Of a stretch of 64,000 nt of DNA, positions 1-13,689 are shown in pieces. The stretch lies in NCBI GenBank assembly GCA_022497155.1, contig MU385719.1, positions 620,001 through 684,000 of the forward strand, given 5' to 3'. How positions within the stretch are numbered: position 1 is the first letter of the stretch; every line of letters begins with the position of its first letter. A program made the translations under genes and the position numbers. Source of the stretch: Whalleya microplaca (lineage: Eukaryota; Ascomycota; Sordariomycetes; Xylariales; Xylariaceae). The notes under the pieces are model-generated. The model ran no database searches. It had not been told where the DNA came from and saw only the letters and a list, made by a program, of their open reading frames with translations.

Positions 1-870
1 AAAGCCTCGACTTGGTGCGGGAGCAACAGAGTGATACTGAGATGGCTGAGGGTTCAAAGATCGAGGTACTGGACCGTGGCCCACACTACTGGCTCGAGGT
101 GATCTCGGCGTCAAAATCCTTCGATTCGCCCCTATAGCAGGGAAGGACTGGGTAGAGGCAGGCGAGCCATGATCTATCGGCGGCGGTCCTAGCGGAGGCT
201 GGCCTCCGGGTGAAGGATTTGTCGGTTGTCGGCTTGCCATCCCATGTCCCTGGAATGGAAAGGGTTGCGGAGTCGTTCGACCGGACTCGAATCCTGAACT
301 TGACAGTGGTGCCGTCGAATTCGTAGAGCTCCCTTCTGGTCGTCCAGTAGACGATGGTTGTGCTTCTGCTGGGTTCAGAATATTACGTACACCAAGTCCC
401 CGTGGTGGGAACGATGGCAGAAGCTCTCCATTAGTTCGTGGGATACCACCGCTTTCCGATGGCCCGTTGTCAGTGGACGGGTTGCCCCCGCCTCGAAGCT
501 CTGGCGGTTGAGAATTTGGCGAGGTATTTGTGCCTGTCGGAGGAGAGGTTGATGTCCGAGGTGAAGCAGATCGTGACGCAGGTTTCCTCTGCGACATCGG
601 ATCCGATTCCCCTACTCGACGGTGGTCCTGAGGACCCAGACATTGACCACCTCCACCAGACACCGACTGATACTGTTTAGTTCCTAATCTTGCCTCGCTA
701 CTATCCGGTTGGCCTCCACCAGATTTGCTGTACACTTGCTCTGTGGTACTATAGCAATCAGGTTGAGAACCCACAACCCCGTTGCCGGTTGTGCGGGTTG
801 GAGGCTGCTGAGAAGTCTGACGAAGGAGGAGATTTTGGACCGCCACGGCGAAAGGCTGGTAACCAAGGGT
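1..870 (-). CDS. Partial proline/serine-rich protein, regulator-like, runs off left edge
   Basis: On the minus strand one frame is open from an in-frame TAA at 871-873 to base 1 (290 codons), so the gene continues outside the window. The first ATG in this frame is at 595-597 (residues MSQRKP), giving 199 codons from there. The translation is rich in Pro, Ser, Gly and Thr. It includes RGLGVRNILNPAEAQ, GRTTPQPFPFQGHG and NRRILTPRSPRASS, which look like the disordered N-terminal parts of fungal zinc-finger regulators; no zinc finger lies within the window. The same frame stays protein-like upstream of the TAA (LRNYPSTG), so the stop may be a nonsense mutation, or the coding exon may start at an acceptor downstream of it. 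Length and composition support coding; the regulator call is a guess. Confidence 0.45.
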
Positions 871-3800
871 TTAGGCGGCAGGTAACGGAGGGTGGTGGTA
901 CAGTCGATTCCTGTTGCGGCCGGTGCTAGGATAGTTGCGCAAGCTAGTATGATGCTTGGAGTTGTCTAAGTCGTCTTCAAGTATCTAAGTTGTAGTAACA
1001 TTCGACGAAGATCTACCCTCAGCTGTCCAAGTATACTTGAAAGACTATAAATCTATATATATTGGACGTCAACCAAAACTGGACTGGACCAAGTCGCGAT
1101 GTGTTTCGCTGATTCGCGGCGATATGCAGAGTCCAGATTAAAAGTGGTGACTATAGTCGAGCTGAAGGCAATGGTGAAGATTCAGGCGAGTGTTTCCAGA
1201 CAGGCGGCGGCTCGGATCGAATGGATATCAGCTGGCTTGTAATGCCCAACTAACGGTGCTGATCCCAGGAAAGTGTGGTAGTGGCCAATGAAGATGAGAT
1301 GCAGCAAAGCGGACCAGTCATGATCCTGATCAGAAGCCCTGCGCAATGAATGGCTAAGAAAAAGCCTACCAACGCTACTAGAGCAGCACTGGGGCCTGAA
1401 GGCGCAGGCAAGTAGCCACTGTTCGGCTCGTGAGGTGATGAGTGTTCTTTGAGACGGGGGCGTACGAGGACGACGATGAAGGACTCCCAACTAAATAAAT
1501 AGTAGAGATTAAAACTCGTCGTGTATCGACCGTATTTGTGTCAACACATATGACAGCTCAGCTATTGCCTCGGATACAGTACTATGTAAGCTCAGCACCT
1601 GACCGCTGGCTGACTACTCCGTAGTGTGCTTTTCTGGTATATAGGGAAGAGATAGTGGCAGATGTAAGCATTCTGAATGGTTATAGAGCAGCGAGTTGCA
1701 CGTTTAGAACTAGTTAGCCATGAGCGAAGCCGCGTCTGATCGATTTTTTCTTTTCTTTCCTCTTCTTGGCACCAGAACCCCAAGCTCCCAAGCCCGCTCT
1801 TATCATCAGACATGTTCAATCATACAAGGGCACAAGGGGTGGAGCCAACATGGGGGTGCTTTGGGACGGCCAGCCGGGGTGCAGAAGTCCCAGGGGACCC
1901 ATGTTCAAGCATGCTAGACAGCGACAGGGCCTGGGAATTGGCATCCATAGTTTAGGCGCAATATGAACTGGGACTTCCCGTGGCAGGACCCCGGGGTAGA
2001 ATGTTGCAGTCAGTCATGTCGTGGAAAGGGTGATGATCTGTGGTGTTGGTGCGGAACGACCATGTCGGCCCTCGAACTTTCGAAAGCTTGACGAGTAAAA
2101 AAGTTGCAGCCCTACCTCCCAACGTCTGACGCCTTGCAGCCACTCCCTATAGAGATGCGAAACATGAGGTCCCAGCCGGGAACTGCCTAATAGGAGGCTG
2201 AAAAAAAGCTAGCCCAATGATCCACTTGAACCTACGCATACCGTCCAGCCTTAGATACCATCGCTTGAACCCTGAGGCTCTTACCGCCTTACCACATTTT
2301 GGCGGTCGCACTGCTGCAAGAAGGCTTCAGCCAATACATGAATACAGCATAGCTGGTGCCGATTACAAATTGTCCCCCAAAAGAACTTGAGTTGCCCTTC
2401 TGTGCTTTCAGATAATATAGAGTGAGTAGAATCGATGACCCCAGTCAGAATTACCAGGATAAGACATCGTCAACCTCAAAATAAAGCAGCATGATTTCAG
2501 TAGGAAAACACAGCTATGCAAGTGAGTCGGTACAGCTAGTACCTGTCACGAAGCTGTGTACCACCAATGGTTCATGGCTCGTCACGATGAACGTGGATCT
2601 AGAATTGGAGATTTCCGGTGGAGCCATTCGTATGTACATAGTCAATGGTTAGACCAGATGGGCGGGTAGAGAATCCGCTCAGTCCAAAGGGTTCTCTCTG
2701 TTCATTTGGCAAAGCAGATCAACAGATTACTAACCAAGTCAGCAAGAATGACGAGCTGAACAGGCTCGACAATGGCTATTGGCTATGGGCTTGAAAGCAG
2801 AGGAATCGTGATATTTCCTACTGTACAACAAGTACATACAGCTGGTGAATGTGGACGCATGTCAGAGTTGGCCCTGCAGATAGCTAGCTAGCTTGAACAA
2901 GATCGGCCGAGAGGTTGGCGGTCAGTTAAGGTAAGATATTTCCCCGGTCTGGACAGGGCGCGGAGGAATTTGTGACGGAACACTAGAGGGCTTCCACTCA
3001 TTGCAACACTAATGCGAGCGAAAAGTGTACCTCACACACATGTCGAGATCTAAGAGCTAGGGTATTGGATGCCGGCATACGAGTAGCAATACATACATAG
3101 ACGGAAAAGATAAAACCTACCTACAATACTGTAGACTGGTCCGCCATTGACATATTGGCTCATCTGTGCCGCGGGATGCGGGAAAGCCCCTCTCTGACCG
3201 GCCAGTCTTTCAGATGGTTATAACTACCTAGACATGTGCCTACGAGTACGGAGCTATATCGTGTGTACAGTTGCGGTGTCGGCCTTTTCCTCCAGCCTCT
3301 CAACATTCACCTCCATCGTTGCATCTCCGGCACTACTTCGAGCGTCGTAAATCTCGACGGCGCACACGAGAAAGGAGAAATGTTGGCCGATCTGATCTAC
3401 AAGTTGCGCGATAACTTGTGTTGTATTATCTGACTAATCTGGACTGTCCCCTCTAGTCACTTGCTATCTTCTTGGAGCGTTTCCAGGAACCAAAACTGCC
3501 CCCTCAGTGATCAGGTACCAATGTACGGCCCGGTTGCGATTACAGCCCAACTGCCAGCGCCAAAGCGATGTCTCGTCAACCCCGAAGCCATGTCAGCATG
3601 ACCAACAGGCCACAGAAGGATCGCCGACGCACGCAGACAGCTTGCAAGGCGGTCATTTGCGGGGCATAATGCACCAGCGGCTTGGAAGAAGCTATTTGTT
3701 GATCTTATGTAGAAGCCCACAACGTCAGGTCATACCCCAATCAGGGCCCTTCCATCGATCCCTGAAGGTACAGAGAAGCAAAAGGAGGTGGGTGATTACA

Positions 3801-6800
3801 ACCTGGAAGGCAGGGTATGTATGAGCGTACCTGGGCCAGGTACATTACAACCATGTGAATTGCAACGCAGCTCAAATGTGGAGCGCCACTTTCGACTTCC
3901 GACGCGAAGAACGACAATTTCCAGATAGTTTTGGTCTGTACTATTGTACTCGTAGTCCGCCTGTCTGTCCTTCGATGCAGCAGGTAGTCTGTCAGGAAGT
4001 ACGTTGTATATACTTGTCACTTCAGCCGGGAGATGATCCTAGCCCCCACCCCCTGGCAAACCGGCGTCCGTCCGAATCCGCCCAAGCATCACTGCAAAGG
4101 GACTCGATGAGGCACGTCCATGCAAGCATGTTGTATGCTTACGGACGTGCAGGTCACGGCATCGCGGCCATGCATATGTATCATGTATGTGCTAGGCCAC
4201 CTATGATGTACGGGACGCTTGGAGTTCTGTAAAGACCATGCGATGGTTCACGTTGCCGCGTGATGTGACCACCTTGGGGTCCCCGGTCGATATGGCTGCA
4301 TACACCGGCGCCTGCGGCCGTCTATGCGACCACCAAGAACACACTAGAGTTGTTCCGCGCGAAATTACAGCATTTTGTTTTGGCGCCTCGTAAGCGCAAG
4401 GATTCCACTGCCAGAGCTGTCAACCCAGCAGCTTGGATAGGGAGAGCCACACTCTAAACCATGTCTGGAGTAGGGCCATCTGTGGCATAGTGGCTGTGTT
4501 TCCCAAATTCGGATCGAGCATCTCTGTCGAGCGAGGCTGTGTGTGAAACATGGTGGCAACGTGGTACCGTCTTTCGTCAGCAGCCATTGCGAAATATATC
4601 AAAGATGACGAACGCCTCTAACCTAGAGAGACAGCCTGTCAGTGATTTCGTGCATTCGCACGTCCGTCAATTTGACAACTAATCTGTACCTAGCTATACT
4701 ATAATAATAAAAAGCCCTCTTACTACCTATACCTGGTAAGTACGTACATTACCATCCATCCCCATCAATAGGTCGCATTGAGGATGTACAGTCACATTGC
4801 CGATTGATCACATCGTGGCACATTTCAAGATACTATTGAGCATGACATTAACAGGCCGATAATGATGAATTCGAGCGAGCGCGAACAATAGCGTCACAAA
4901 TCTCATATTCCGGGTTGCCTTGCCCCTGGTCCTAATTTGCTTTTATTATTTAATAAGCTTCCCCCCCTGTACAGTACTTTCACGCAGTCGGAGAATATAG
5001 CGTCCGCCTTTTCTAAATTCGTCTAACGCAGAAACAAAGTCCGAGACATCGTGGAATTTGGAACAGCTTGCGAATCTCGTCACGGCTCATCGTGGCTTCG
5101 TGGCTGCGTGGCTGCGTGGCTATCTGGTCTCACAACGCATTGCTCCGCTGCAAAGAATAGCTTATTACACGTCATTTTGACTTATCTTCAACAGACTTCG
5201 CTCAGGCCCCATAATAGAGTCGAGATACTCATTAGAAGGAGCAGCTATAGGGCCGCTTTGGACCATCCATAACCCTGATGATAGTGCAAGATGTCTTATT
5301 TGCAGTCTTCGATCTGAATGCTGCATCCAGGGCCATCTACTATGTAGTACTACGTAGTATACCTACCTAGTGACTGGGGCAATAATAACACCAGCTCGAC
5401 CAGCATTACTCCAATCAAACCGGGGTACGTTAATACCCGTGGCTGTCAACAATAATTACAGTCACACGCCACCACGGGGAGGAATTACGCTGTTGGATAG
5501 CACCTGAAGTGACGAAGCCACGGCTAGCTACCCGTAATGAACGATCAATGATCCGCCAGTCACAGTGGGACCTACCTAGCTTGTTCATTTTGGGCGTTGA
5601 GGGCACTCCCGGAGTCCGGTGAACGAGTCTAGTAGGAACAAACTAGTAGCCTCATAAACTATTATTACAACCACCCTTGTCCCTACATACTACTACTCTA
5701 CCACTGCGTAGCCTTAAGGATACTAGAATCTAGTACCACAGAACTTACGACTACCTGCCTTATGTAATTGTCTTTTGAGAATGTCTGTCCATCAATGCTC
5801 CTCTAAAGTATCCAAGGTCACTCTCTTCTGACAATAGTCGTCAACGAGACTGCGACCTAAAAGCTGAAGGATCGCATCACGTTCGTCTAGACTTGCCGGC
5901 CCGTCCCATAGTATGGACTTGGAGCATTATGATATGTACCACGTAGTACACATTAATACGTTACGTACGGATGAGTAGCATCAATATCTGCAGTTACCCA
6001 CCAGCAGGCGCTTATATAGCGCAGCAAACGCCAGTCAGGGGACGTTGAAAAATGAAAATACCACACCGTCATTTAAGTTACCCAGCACTCTGGACTGTTG
6101 CTCTGCCGAGTTCTCCGTATCTTGATCGGGGAGATTGGATGGGAACCTGGATTGGAAATGTATGGCATGCAGAACACAGCTGCAGCTAAGCAATGACTGC
6201 AGCACCTGCAGCCTCGGGGAACATGGATCAGCACATTGCGCACAAATGGTTCATAACCGCTTTTGTCCCAGCTTCCAGGGCCCCGATTGCCCGCCCAGTC
6301 CAAGAAATCGAGTTGTCACTTTTCCATACAGGTGCCATATCCGCCAGATGAGGCACGACGAGGTGATCATTATGTCTAGGCGACATTGCCATCAGCGGTG
6401 AGCCAACGACTATCCACACGATGTAGCTCTCTCGTACGCGCTGGTTACGATTTTGGCGGTAGTCTGTCATTCCGTCTCCGGTAGCTAGCACATGGCAAAC
6501 ATGCATTTTTCCCCGGGGTCAGGGCCTAGGCAACCCACTAACATCATCGTTCGCCGGTCGTTCGGATAGCTTAACTAGTATATGTGGTCTTATATTATCA
6601 TCAACATCGTCATCGTCGCCATCGATGCCAATATCGACGAGTCTCGAAGCCATTGGCGCCGAACAAGCTTATGACGATCACCAGCTTCTCTCTCCGACTG
6701 GAAGATTGGCCCACTGATCGCTCAGTGAGAACGGCTCCCAAGGCGCACCCCCAACCACACGGAATCACAACCTAAGGCCTGCAAGGATGTAGTAGTGCCA

Positions 6801-8494
6801 CGGGCCCTACCAGCCAATGCACAGCAGCCAAGTGGAGCAGAGCACGAGGCCGAAGCATGCATTTGCACGTCATTTACTTTATTATCTTTGCTTCTTTTAC
6901 ACTGATTTTGTGAAAAGTCGACCTCTGAACTGGCTTACCCGCATTCGTCGTTGATCATGTGCTTTTCGTTTGATGGCTTGACGCGGGACGGCTCGAATAC
7001 ATACGTTGAACAGCTGTTTCTCCCTTGACTGCTACATACCATGTAGTACGGCGTAGCACTGCGTGGCAGCGCTGCATAGTAATCCGTATGTACTCCGCCA
7101 GACGATTCCGGCCAAGAGTCTAGGACATTGCTTGTTGTTGAGTCGCAGGGCTGGGCGACTACTGCTAGTCGGCATTTTTATGGGGTGCATATTGCATACA
7201 CACGATGCACCTAAGCTAGAGGCTACTGCGAAGAGAATCACTAAAGTGGACGTTCCATCACAGTATGAGGGATTCCATCATGGACGATCCTCACACCGAC
7301 ACGTTCCAATACATCGTACCCATCTGCCCATCTATCAGTGACAACGCAAACTTCGTGAACCTTTTTACTGGATCCAATGCAGTAACCGGAACTCGTGACA
7401 GTCTTTGGCAACAAGCGGTCACCAATTCAGATAGGTGCTATCAAATACTACTACTGTGGAGGCCATTCCGGTCCCTGGTTAACTAATGCGCAAAATCTAC
7501 TAGTTATTTTTTCTCTTTACCAAGCCTGCCCAGCCAGACTCAGACCACGTGTCGTGCTGGCGATGCCCGCCTCCGCGATGCAAGCGTCTACGATGACGAA
7601 ATTGCAGGCCAAATTGTCCATCATTTTGACTACATCCAAGCACAGGACAACGATAGGGTTTTGGAATTTCGATCAACCGAGAACCTAGTCGGCGGGTGAG
7701 ACTTACATACTATCTAGCAGGTAGTAGACTCTCACGAGTTGCTATGTATGTTTCTCTCAGTATAAGTAACAAATAAGAATGGAGATCCGTTGTTTATAGA
7801 CATGGCCATATGTATATATATACAAGTGTTAATCTAGACCAATCGACGTAACTCGGTTGCATGTTTCAACCTCTTTACATTCAATAAGCAGAACGGGTGT
7901 TCACCCGGAATTATGTACACATCCGACGCGGGCCATATGCGTCCGTTAGGCGAGTAATCCCGTCAAGCGACGAAGGATTAGATACAAATAGCCGCTCGCT
8001 ACTGCAATACAGATACGGCACATTTTGACCGAGACGCCGAGTTCAACCTCGATTGACTGCAGAGCAATTAGACGGAGAAATCTGTGTTCCACGGGTGGTA
8101 GGCCCGCATTCCGTGAAGTCCATCATGATGTTGAATACTTGGTCATACATACTTAAAAGACCATATATCTCCAAGGGGCCGGGTTGGAGAAATCGGCATT
8201 GACGCTTCAAGGAATGGGATTGCGTGCGACTTTCGGAGACTACCCGAATACCAGAAGGTGTTGACCCGAGCCGACACCAAAAGAGCGCACCCCCACCGAT
8301 TCCCGGTGCGGGAGGAGAATCAGTGCTTAAAACTCCAAGACACTAGCATTAGGAAGCGCATTATCACCTTATGCGTCGCAAACCGCGCAGCTCTCATTGA
8401 ACCCTTAGATATAGGGATCTTGCCGATCGCTCCAGTTAGCTAGCTCAAGCACAATAGCTCCCCCTTACCTATAGTAGGTTGTCTGTCAGTCAAC
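871..8494. other. Long gene-poor interval, nothing recognised
   Basis: About 7.6 kb without a reading frame I can defend; the longest open frames are about 100-125 codons with no recognisable protein character. It contains short palindromic stretches such as TACTACGTAGTA near 5346 and several CCTACCTAG-type motifs (3116, 5361, 5571), plus one 8-bp tandem repeat listed separately. A TATA-like run lies near 1052-1062 on the minus strand and could belong to the left-edge gene. No tRNA A/B-box pair was seen. Confidence 0.5.
5091..5122. repeat. 8-bp tandem repeat, four units
   Basis: Four consecutive units of the pattern CGTGGCTN differ only at the last base (T, G, G, A). No gene surrounds it. 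Confidence 0.8.
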
Positions 8495-9757
8495 ATGTCT
8501 AGCGCTGCAGGCAAACCCGCGCTACAGCAGTGGCACGTTACAGAACCGTACCTGCACCTGCGGTGCGGGCTGGGGGAGGGGCCGTACTACGAGGCGGCAA
8601 CGAATAGCCTGCGGTTCGTCGACATCAAGAGGCAGCGCATCCACGTCGTGAACCTGGACGAGGGCCCCGGGTCCGTGCAGACGATCCAGCTGGACACGCC
8701 CGTGACGGTGACGGCGGACATCGAGGGCGTCGACCCCCGCGACCGGATTGTGATCGGGGCCAAGTACGGCATCGCGGTGCTCGACCGCAAGACTGGCACG
8801 TACGAGTATGTCGCCCGCTTCGTAGGCCCCGACGGTCAGGACAACGAGAGGCTGCGCAGCAATGACGGCGCCGTCGACCCTCATGGCAGGTTTTGGTTAG
8901 GGACCATGACGGATATTGGCCTCGATCTCCAGGCTGAAGGTAAGAGGAGGGGTCTCATTCGGTCTCATTAAATTCGTCAGGGAATACCCCCGGAGTCCAT
9001 CCTGGCACGTCCATTTCATCACATGCAAATAAGCGCCAGCCTGAGAAGGATTCCGTTTCACAAGGCATTAAATGGGCTTGTCTAACATTGGGGAGCTTAT
9101 GTATCGGAAACATCAAGAGATCGTGGAGTCGGTCAGTTCGTCACAGTTGGCAAGGTGTATCACGCACATAATACTATAGTGAAGAATAATAGGTATCCCC
9201 ACACACGTATAGCAGCGACTAATATCACGACGCGAACACCAGGATCCGTGTTCCTCTTCGACGGCACTAGGACGGCACAGTCAATGCGACACCCCGTCAC
9301 GATTCCCAACTCAGTAGGCTGGTCGCCGGATGGCAGGACACTCTACTTCACGCACTCGACGGAGCGCACCATTTTCGCCTTCGACTACGCGCCCGAGGAC
9401 GGCAGCATCTCCAATGAGCGCGTCTTCTATGTGCACGATGGCCCCGGCGAGCCCGACGGCTGCCGCGTTGACGCGGAGGGTAACCTCTGGCACGCCGTGT
9501 ACGGCGAATCCAAGGTGCTGAAGATCTCGCCCCATGGGGAGCTCGTCGGTGAGATCAAGCTGCCCACGCACAATATCACGTGCACGCAGTTTGTGGGCAC
9601 TGAGCTGTTTATTACCTCAGCAGGTATGGAGAAGGGGGAGGGTCCTGATGAGGCGGTTGAGCTCAGCGGTGCATTGTTTAGGGTTGACGTTGGAGTCAGA
9701 GGCTTAGAGCCGTTCTTGTTCAAACTGGGTGAAGTAGGAACAGTTGGAAGCTCTTGA
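8495..9757 (+). CDS. SMP-30/gluconolactonase-family beta-propeller hydrolase
   Basis: Two exons, 8495-8939 and 9243-9757, joined by a 303-bp intron (donor GTAAG, acceptor ACACCAG), give 319 residues. The join restores LQAEGSVFLFDG, the usual continuation of the family. Metal-site features of the SMP-30/gluconolactonase/LRE fold are visible: the N-terminal GEGP with Glu28, the SNDGAVDP segment (Asn123/Asp124), PNSVGWSPDG with Asn171, and PDGCRVDAEGNLW with Asp220. Family members bind a divalent metal and open sugar lactones or related esters; the true substrate here is unknown. No signal peptide is seen, so it is probably cytosolic. The ATG at 8495 precedes the first conserved motif by a normal distance. 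It converges on the methyltransferase gene with only 148 bp between the stop codons. The intron is long for this window. Confidence 0.87.
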
Positions 9758-9905
9758 TTAGAAGCTAAACCGGGACACGGGATGATGGGATGATGCGATC
9801 AATATTGTTGATATCTCTACGGAACACACCGAGAAATCATGTCACAAGTGGGACGAGACAGGTGCTCGTACTGGAACCAATAGAGTTGAATTATTCTATC
9901 GTCGT

Positions 9906-11063
<1,158 letters not shown>

Positions 11064-11754
11064 GTTGAGCAGAGCTGAAATGATGGGATCGAATATCCAG
11101 GAAATGAAATGGGTCATTGACAGCTCTCCATCGCTTGACGTACCATACAAACAGTGGTGCTAGTTCACTTTCGTTTGTGTAGGTGTGTGTAGGTTTATTT
11201 GTGGGCGAGACGAGAGACGCAGCATTCGCTTTTCACGTGTGGCGCTGTGTTGATTATTTTAGTGGGCACTTTACCTGAATAACTGGTCAACTCATTAGCT
11301 TTTTTGGCTTTTCATCCCATTACGACGTGATAATTGATATCTGATTGATAACAATTGATTTATACTCCAAGATTATTATATAATGTGACTTAGGCATGCT
11401 ACTATGAGTTAGCAAGGTAGACATATTTGTGACCTGAAACTGATGAATATAAGACAACTTGACTTAACAAATAGCTAATCGTAGAGGTAGAGTACTTAAC
11501 TACATCTCAACCAATAACAATTAAATGAAGAAATATTATTCTAGACACCATTAGTCAATGCGTTGTTAGTTATGATGTATATCAAAGCGTACTAAACGAT
11601 ACCATATCAACTATTCATAAATTCTTACCTCATAGGATAGGAACTCATCAGAGTAACGATATTGTCGGACTTTGAGGCATATGTTATATAGAAAAATTAC
11701 TACACATTAAGTGAATGTATTCTCTATCAAAGTATATGAGTAGATAATACGATA
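11064..11754. other. AT-rich intergenic interval
   Basis: Upstream region of the methyltransferase and 3' flank of the His-rich secreted protein. It is markedly AT-rich from about 11270 onward, with no coding signal. Confidence 0.6.
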
Positions 11755-12213
11755 TTACTCATGATCGTATCCCCATCCGCCCCTGCCATAACCTCCCCGA
11801 TAGCCTCCCCCGTAACCACCTCTGCCTCCTCCCCATCCTCCTCTACCATAGTCTTCTTTCCACCCACCATTCTCGTCCCGATAGTAATGGTGGTGATACT
11901 CCTTGTGATCCTCATCCTTCCCCTCGTGCTTGCCTTCGTCAAAGTCACGCTTGTCATTGTTGTTATCGTCATCCCACCCATTGTGATAATGATGGTGGTG
12001 ATGGTGGTGGCGCCACCATTCTGTTCCTTGATCATTGGAATCATCCTAAGGTAATATTAGTACTAGTTCCATGCTCTTATGTTTACAGGTTGAACTAACA
12101 GCAGGAGCGGCACCATCTGCTGCAGGTGCTACAGGCCCATCAGGGGTTGGAACAGCTAGGATGTTGGGACTGAAAAGGAGAATGGTAGCTAAGAGGGACT
12201 TTGAGAGCTGCAT
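11755..12213 (-). CDS. Small secreted histidine- and glycine-rich protein
   Basis: Two exons on the minus strand, 12213-12100 and 12045-11755, encode 134 residues. The 54-bp intron has donor GTTAGT, branch-like TACTAAT and acceptor CCTTAG; using the later GTAAAC donor would place a stop at the junction. Residues 1-20 (MQLSKSLLATILLFSPNILA) form a clear signal peptide, followed by a Pro/Ala-rich stretch. Next come a run of seven histidines (51-57, then Tyr58-His59), an Asp/Asn stretch, a dibasic Lys70-Arg71 that could be a Kex2 site, a second HHHYY cluster (89-93), and a Gly/Tyr/Trp/Arg-rich tail with repeated RGGW and GGY units (about 105-131). I know no family match. The composition suggests an extracellular or wall-associated, possibly metal-binding peptide, which is inference only. 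It sits in AT-rich DNA. Confidence 0.68.
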
Positions 12214-13689
12214 ATTTGCGGCGTAGAGATGTATGTTCAAAAGTTATATTGATTACACGAAATGGTTATAATTGTCTTAAATTCATTGAAGTTTTTGATG
12301 AAATTCAAAGCCTTGAAATCCGAGCGGATTGGTCGCCTTCTTATGCTCACATAGAAGCTGTTGACCAAGTATGGCAGCATCGAGTGACTATTCCATACTG
12401 ATCATTAGAAACAATTGAGTTTACCCTTGACGACGATGATATCTCATCACCATGCTGACATATATGGATTTATCAGCTCAGCACAAGAACCTTTCCAGAG
12501 TCGGCTGTATTGTCGGCAAGTCCTGACAAGTCCAAAGCCCAAAATTTAGAGGAGCCTGTGATAGGGCGAGTGGCAATCTCGGTGGCATTCGGGCTCGCGT
12601 TTACGGAATCTTAGGTCCGGCTCACCAGGCTGACTATCAGGACTGTTCAATAGTCAAGATGTAACTTTTGCCCCTATAACATGCAGGGAGATGGCATATA
12701 ACTATGCGGATGCCAAGATCTAAACGACCCAGTTGGTTGTCACGATATATCCCGGGCGAAATGTTAATCATGTCCCAAAGCCAAGGTTGTGGTTTCGATC
12801 ACTGTTATTTAAGTTCACGGGTAAGGCTTCACGAAATCATGACGCTTTTATTACTCACGAGTTTTCCGATACATCCGTCTAATATTAGAATCATCACACC
12901 AGGCAAGTAGAATTTCTCCGGAATTAACTCCGAAGAGCGAGAAGAACTTAGATCTTAGATGAAATCATACTGCTGGATCGGCTAAGTCAACATTGGATCT
13001 TCCATCTAGTCGATTGGGCTTATATTTGGAGTGCTGCTTGACCCCGTACTGAAAGACAAGGGTCAAATCCAAACTCGCGAACTGTAGACGTCGCACGTAG
13101 ACAATGGACAGTATACGATGACAATGGGGTGACCCCTTTTCCACTCATCAACAGTTATGATAGTTACCAGCAAGTAAAACAATAATCACCTTAACAGACT
13201 CACAACTTCACTCATTCTACTTGTATTAGTAATTGATAATGGGGGATCTCCGATTCGCTGTCTGTTGAGTGGATTCAATATATCCTGACGTCTACAACCT
13301 GAGGTAGTTGAACTTTGAAATAAGCTTTTCCCGAGTAAGACGTCTAGACTAACATTCACCGGTTTAATTCAACGACAAATCGGATTGGGAGGGTGTTCAG
13401 TCTCTAAATTCATTCCATCTATTATTAATCTCCCCAAAGAATGGATTACGCCATGAGAGGGTATCAATCCTGATCTAGAAACGAAGAACTGCGAGAGCAT
13501 GTTGCCCTGCCGTGGGGTAACTCTTTCAATGAAACAACGATGACATCCATATCTCCTGCAGATCTGCTGGACATCGGTTGTTTTACTAAGGATAGACGCC
13601 GATCTTTTTTTTCCCTTTCCATGTACAGACTTGTTGTGGTCAGATGAATAGTAATCATCTTGTTCATACAGTACCGCTTGTGCATTGCT
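12214..13689. other. Intergenic, AT-rich; no gene seen
   Basis: Promoter side of the His-rich secreted protein and 3' flank of the YPP1-like gene. A TATA-like AATATAAC lies about 35 bp upstream of the ATG at 12213 (minus strand). No frame here has protein character. Confidence 0.5.

Noticed and set aside
3855..4232. 125-codon plus-strand open frame in the left gap
   Set aside because: Composition is not protein-like and there is no supporting start or splice context.
11727..12044. Met/Thr-rich minus-strand frame opposite a Val/Ile-rich plus-strand frame
   Set aside because: Both are shifted-frame or opposite-strand readings of the His/Gly-rich exon, whose frame joins a signal peptide.
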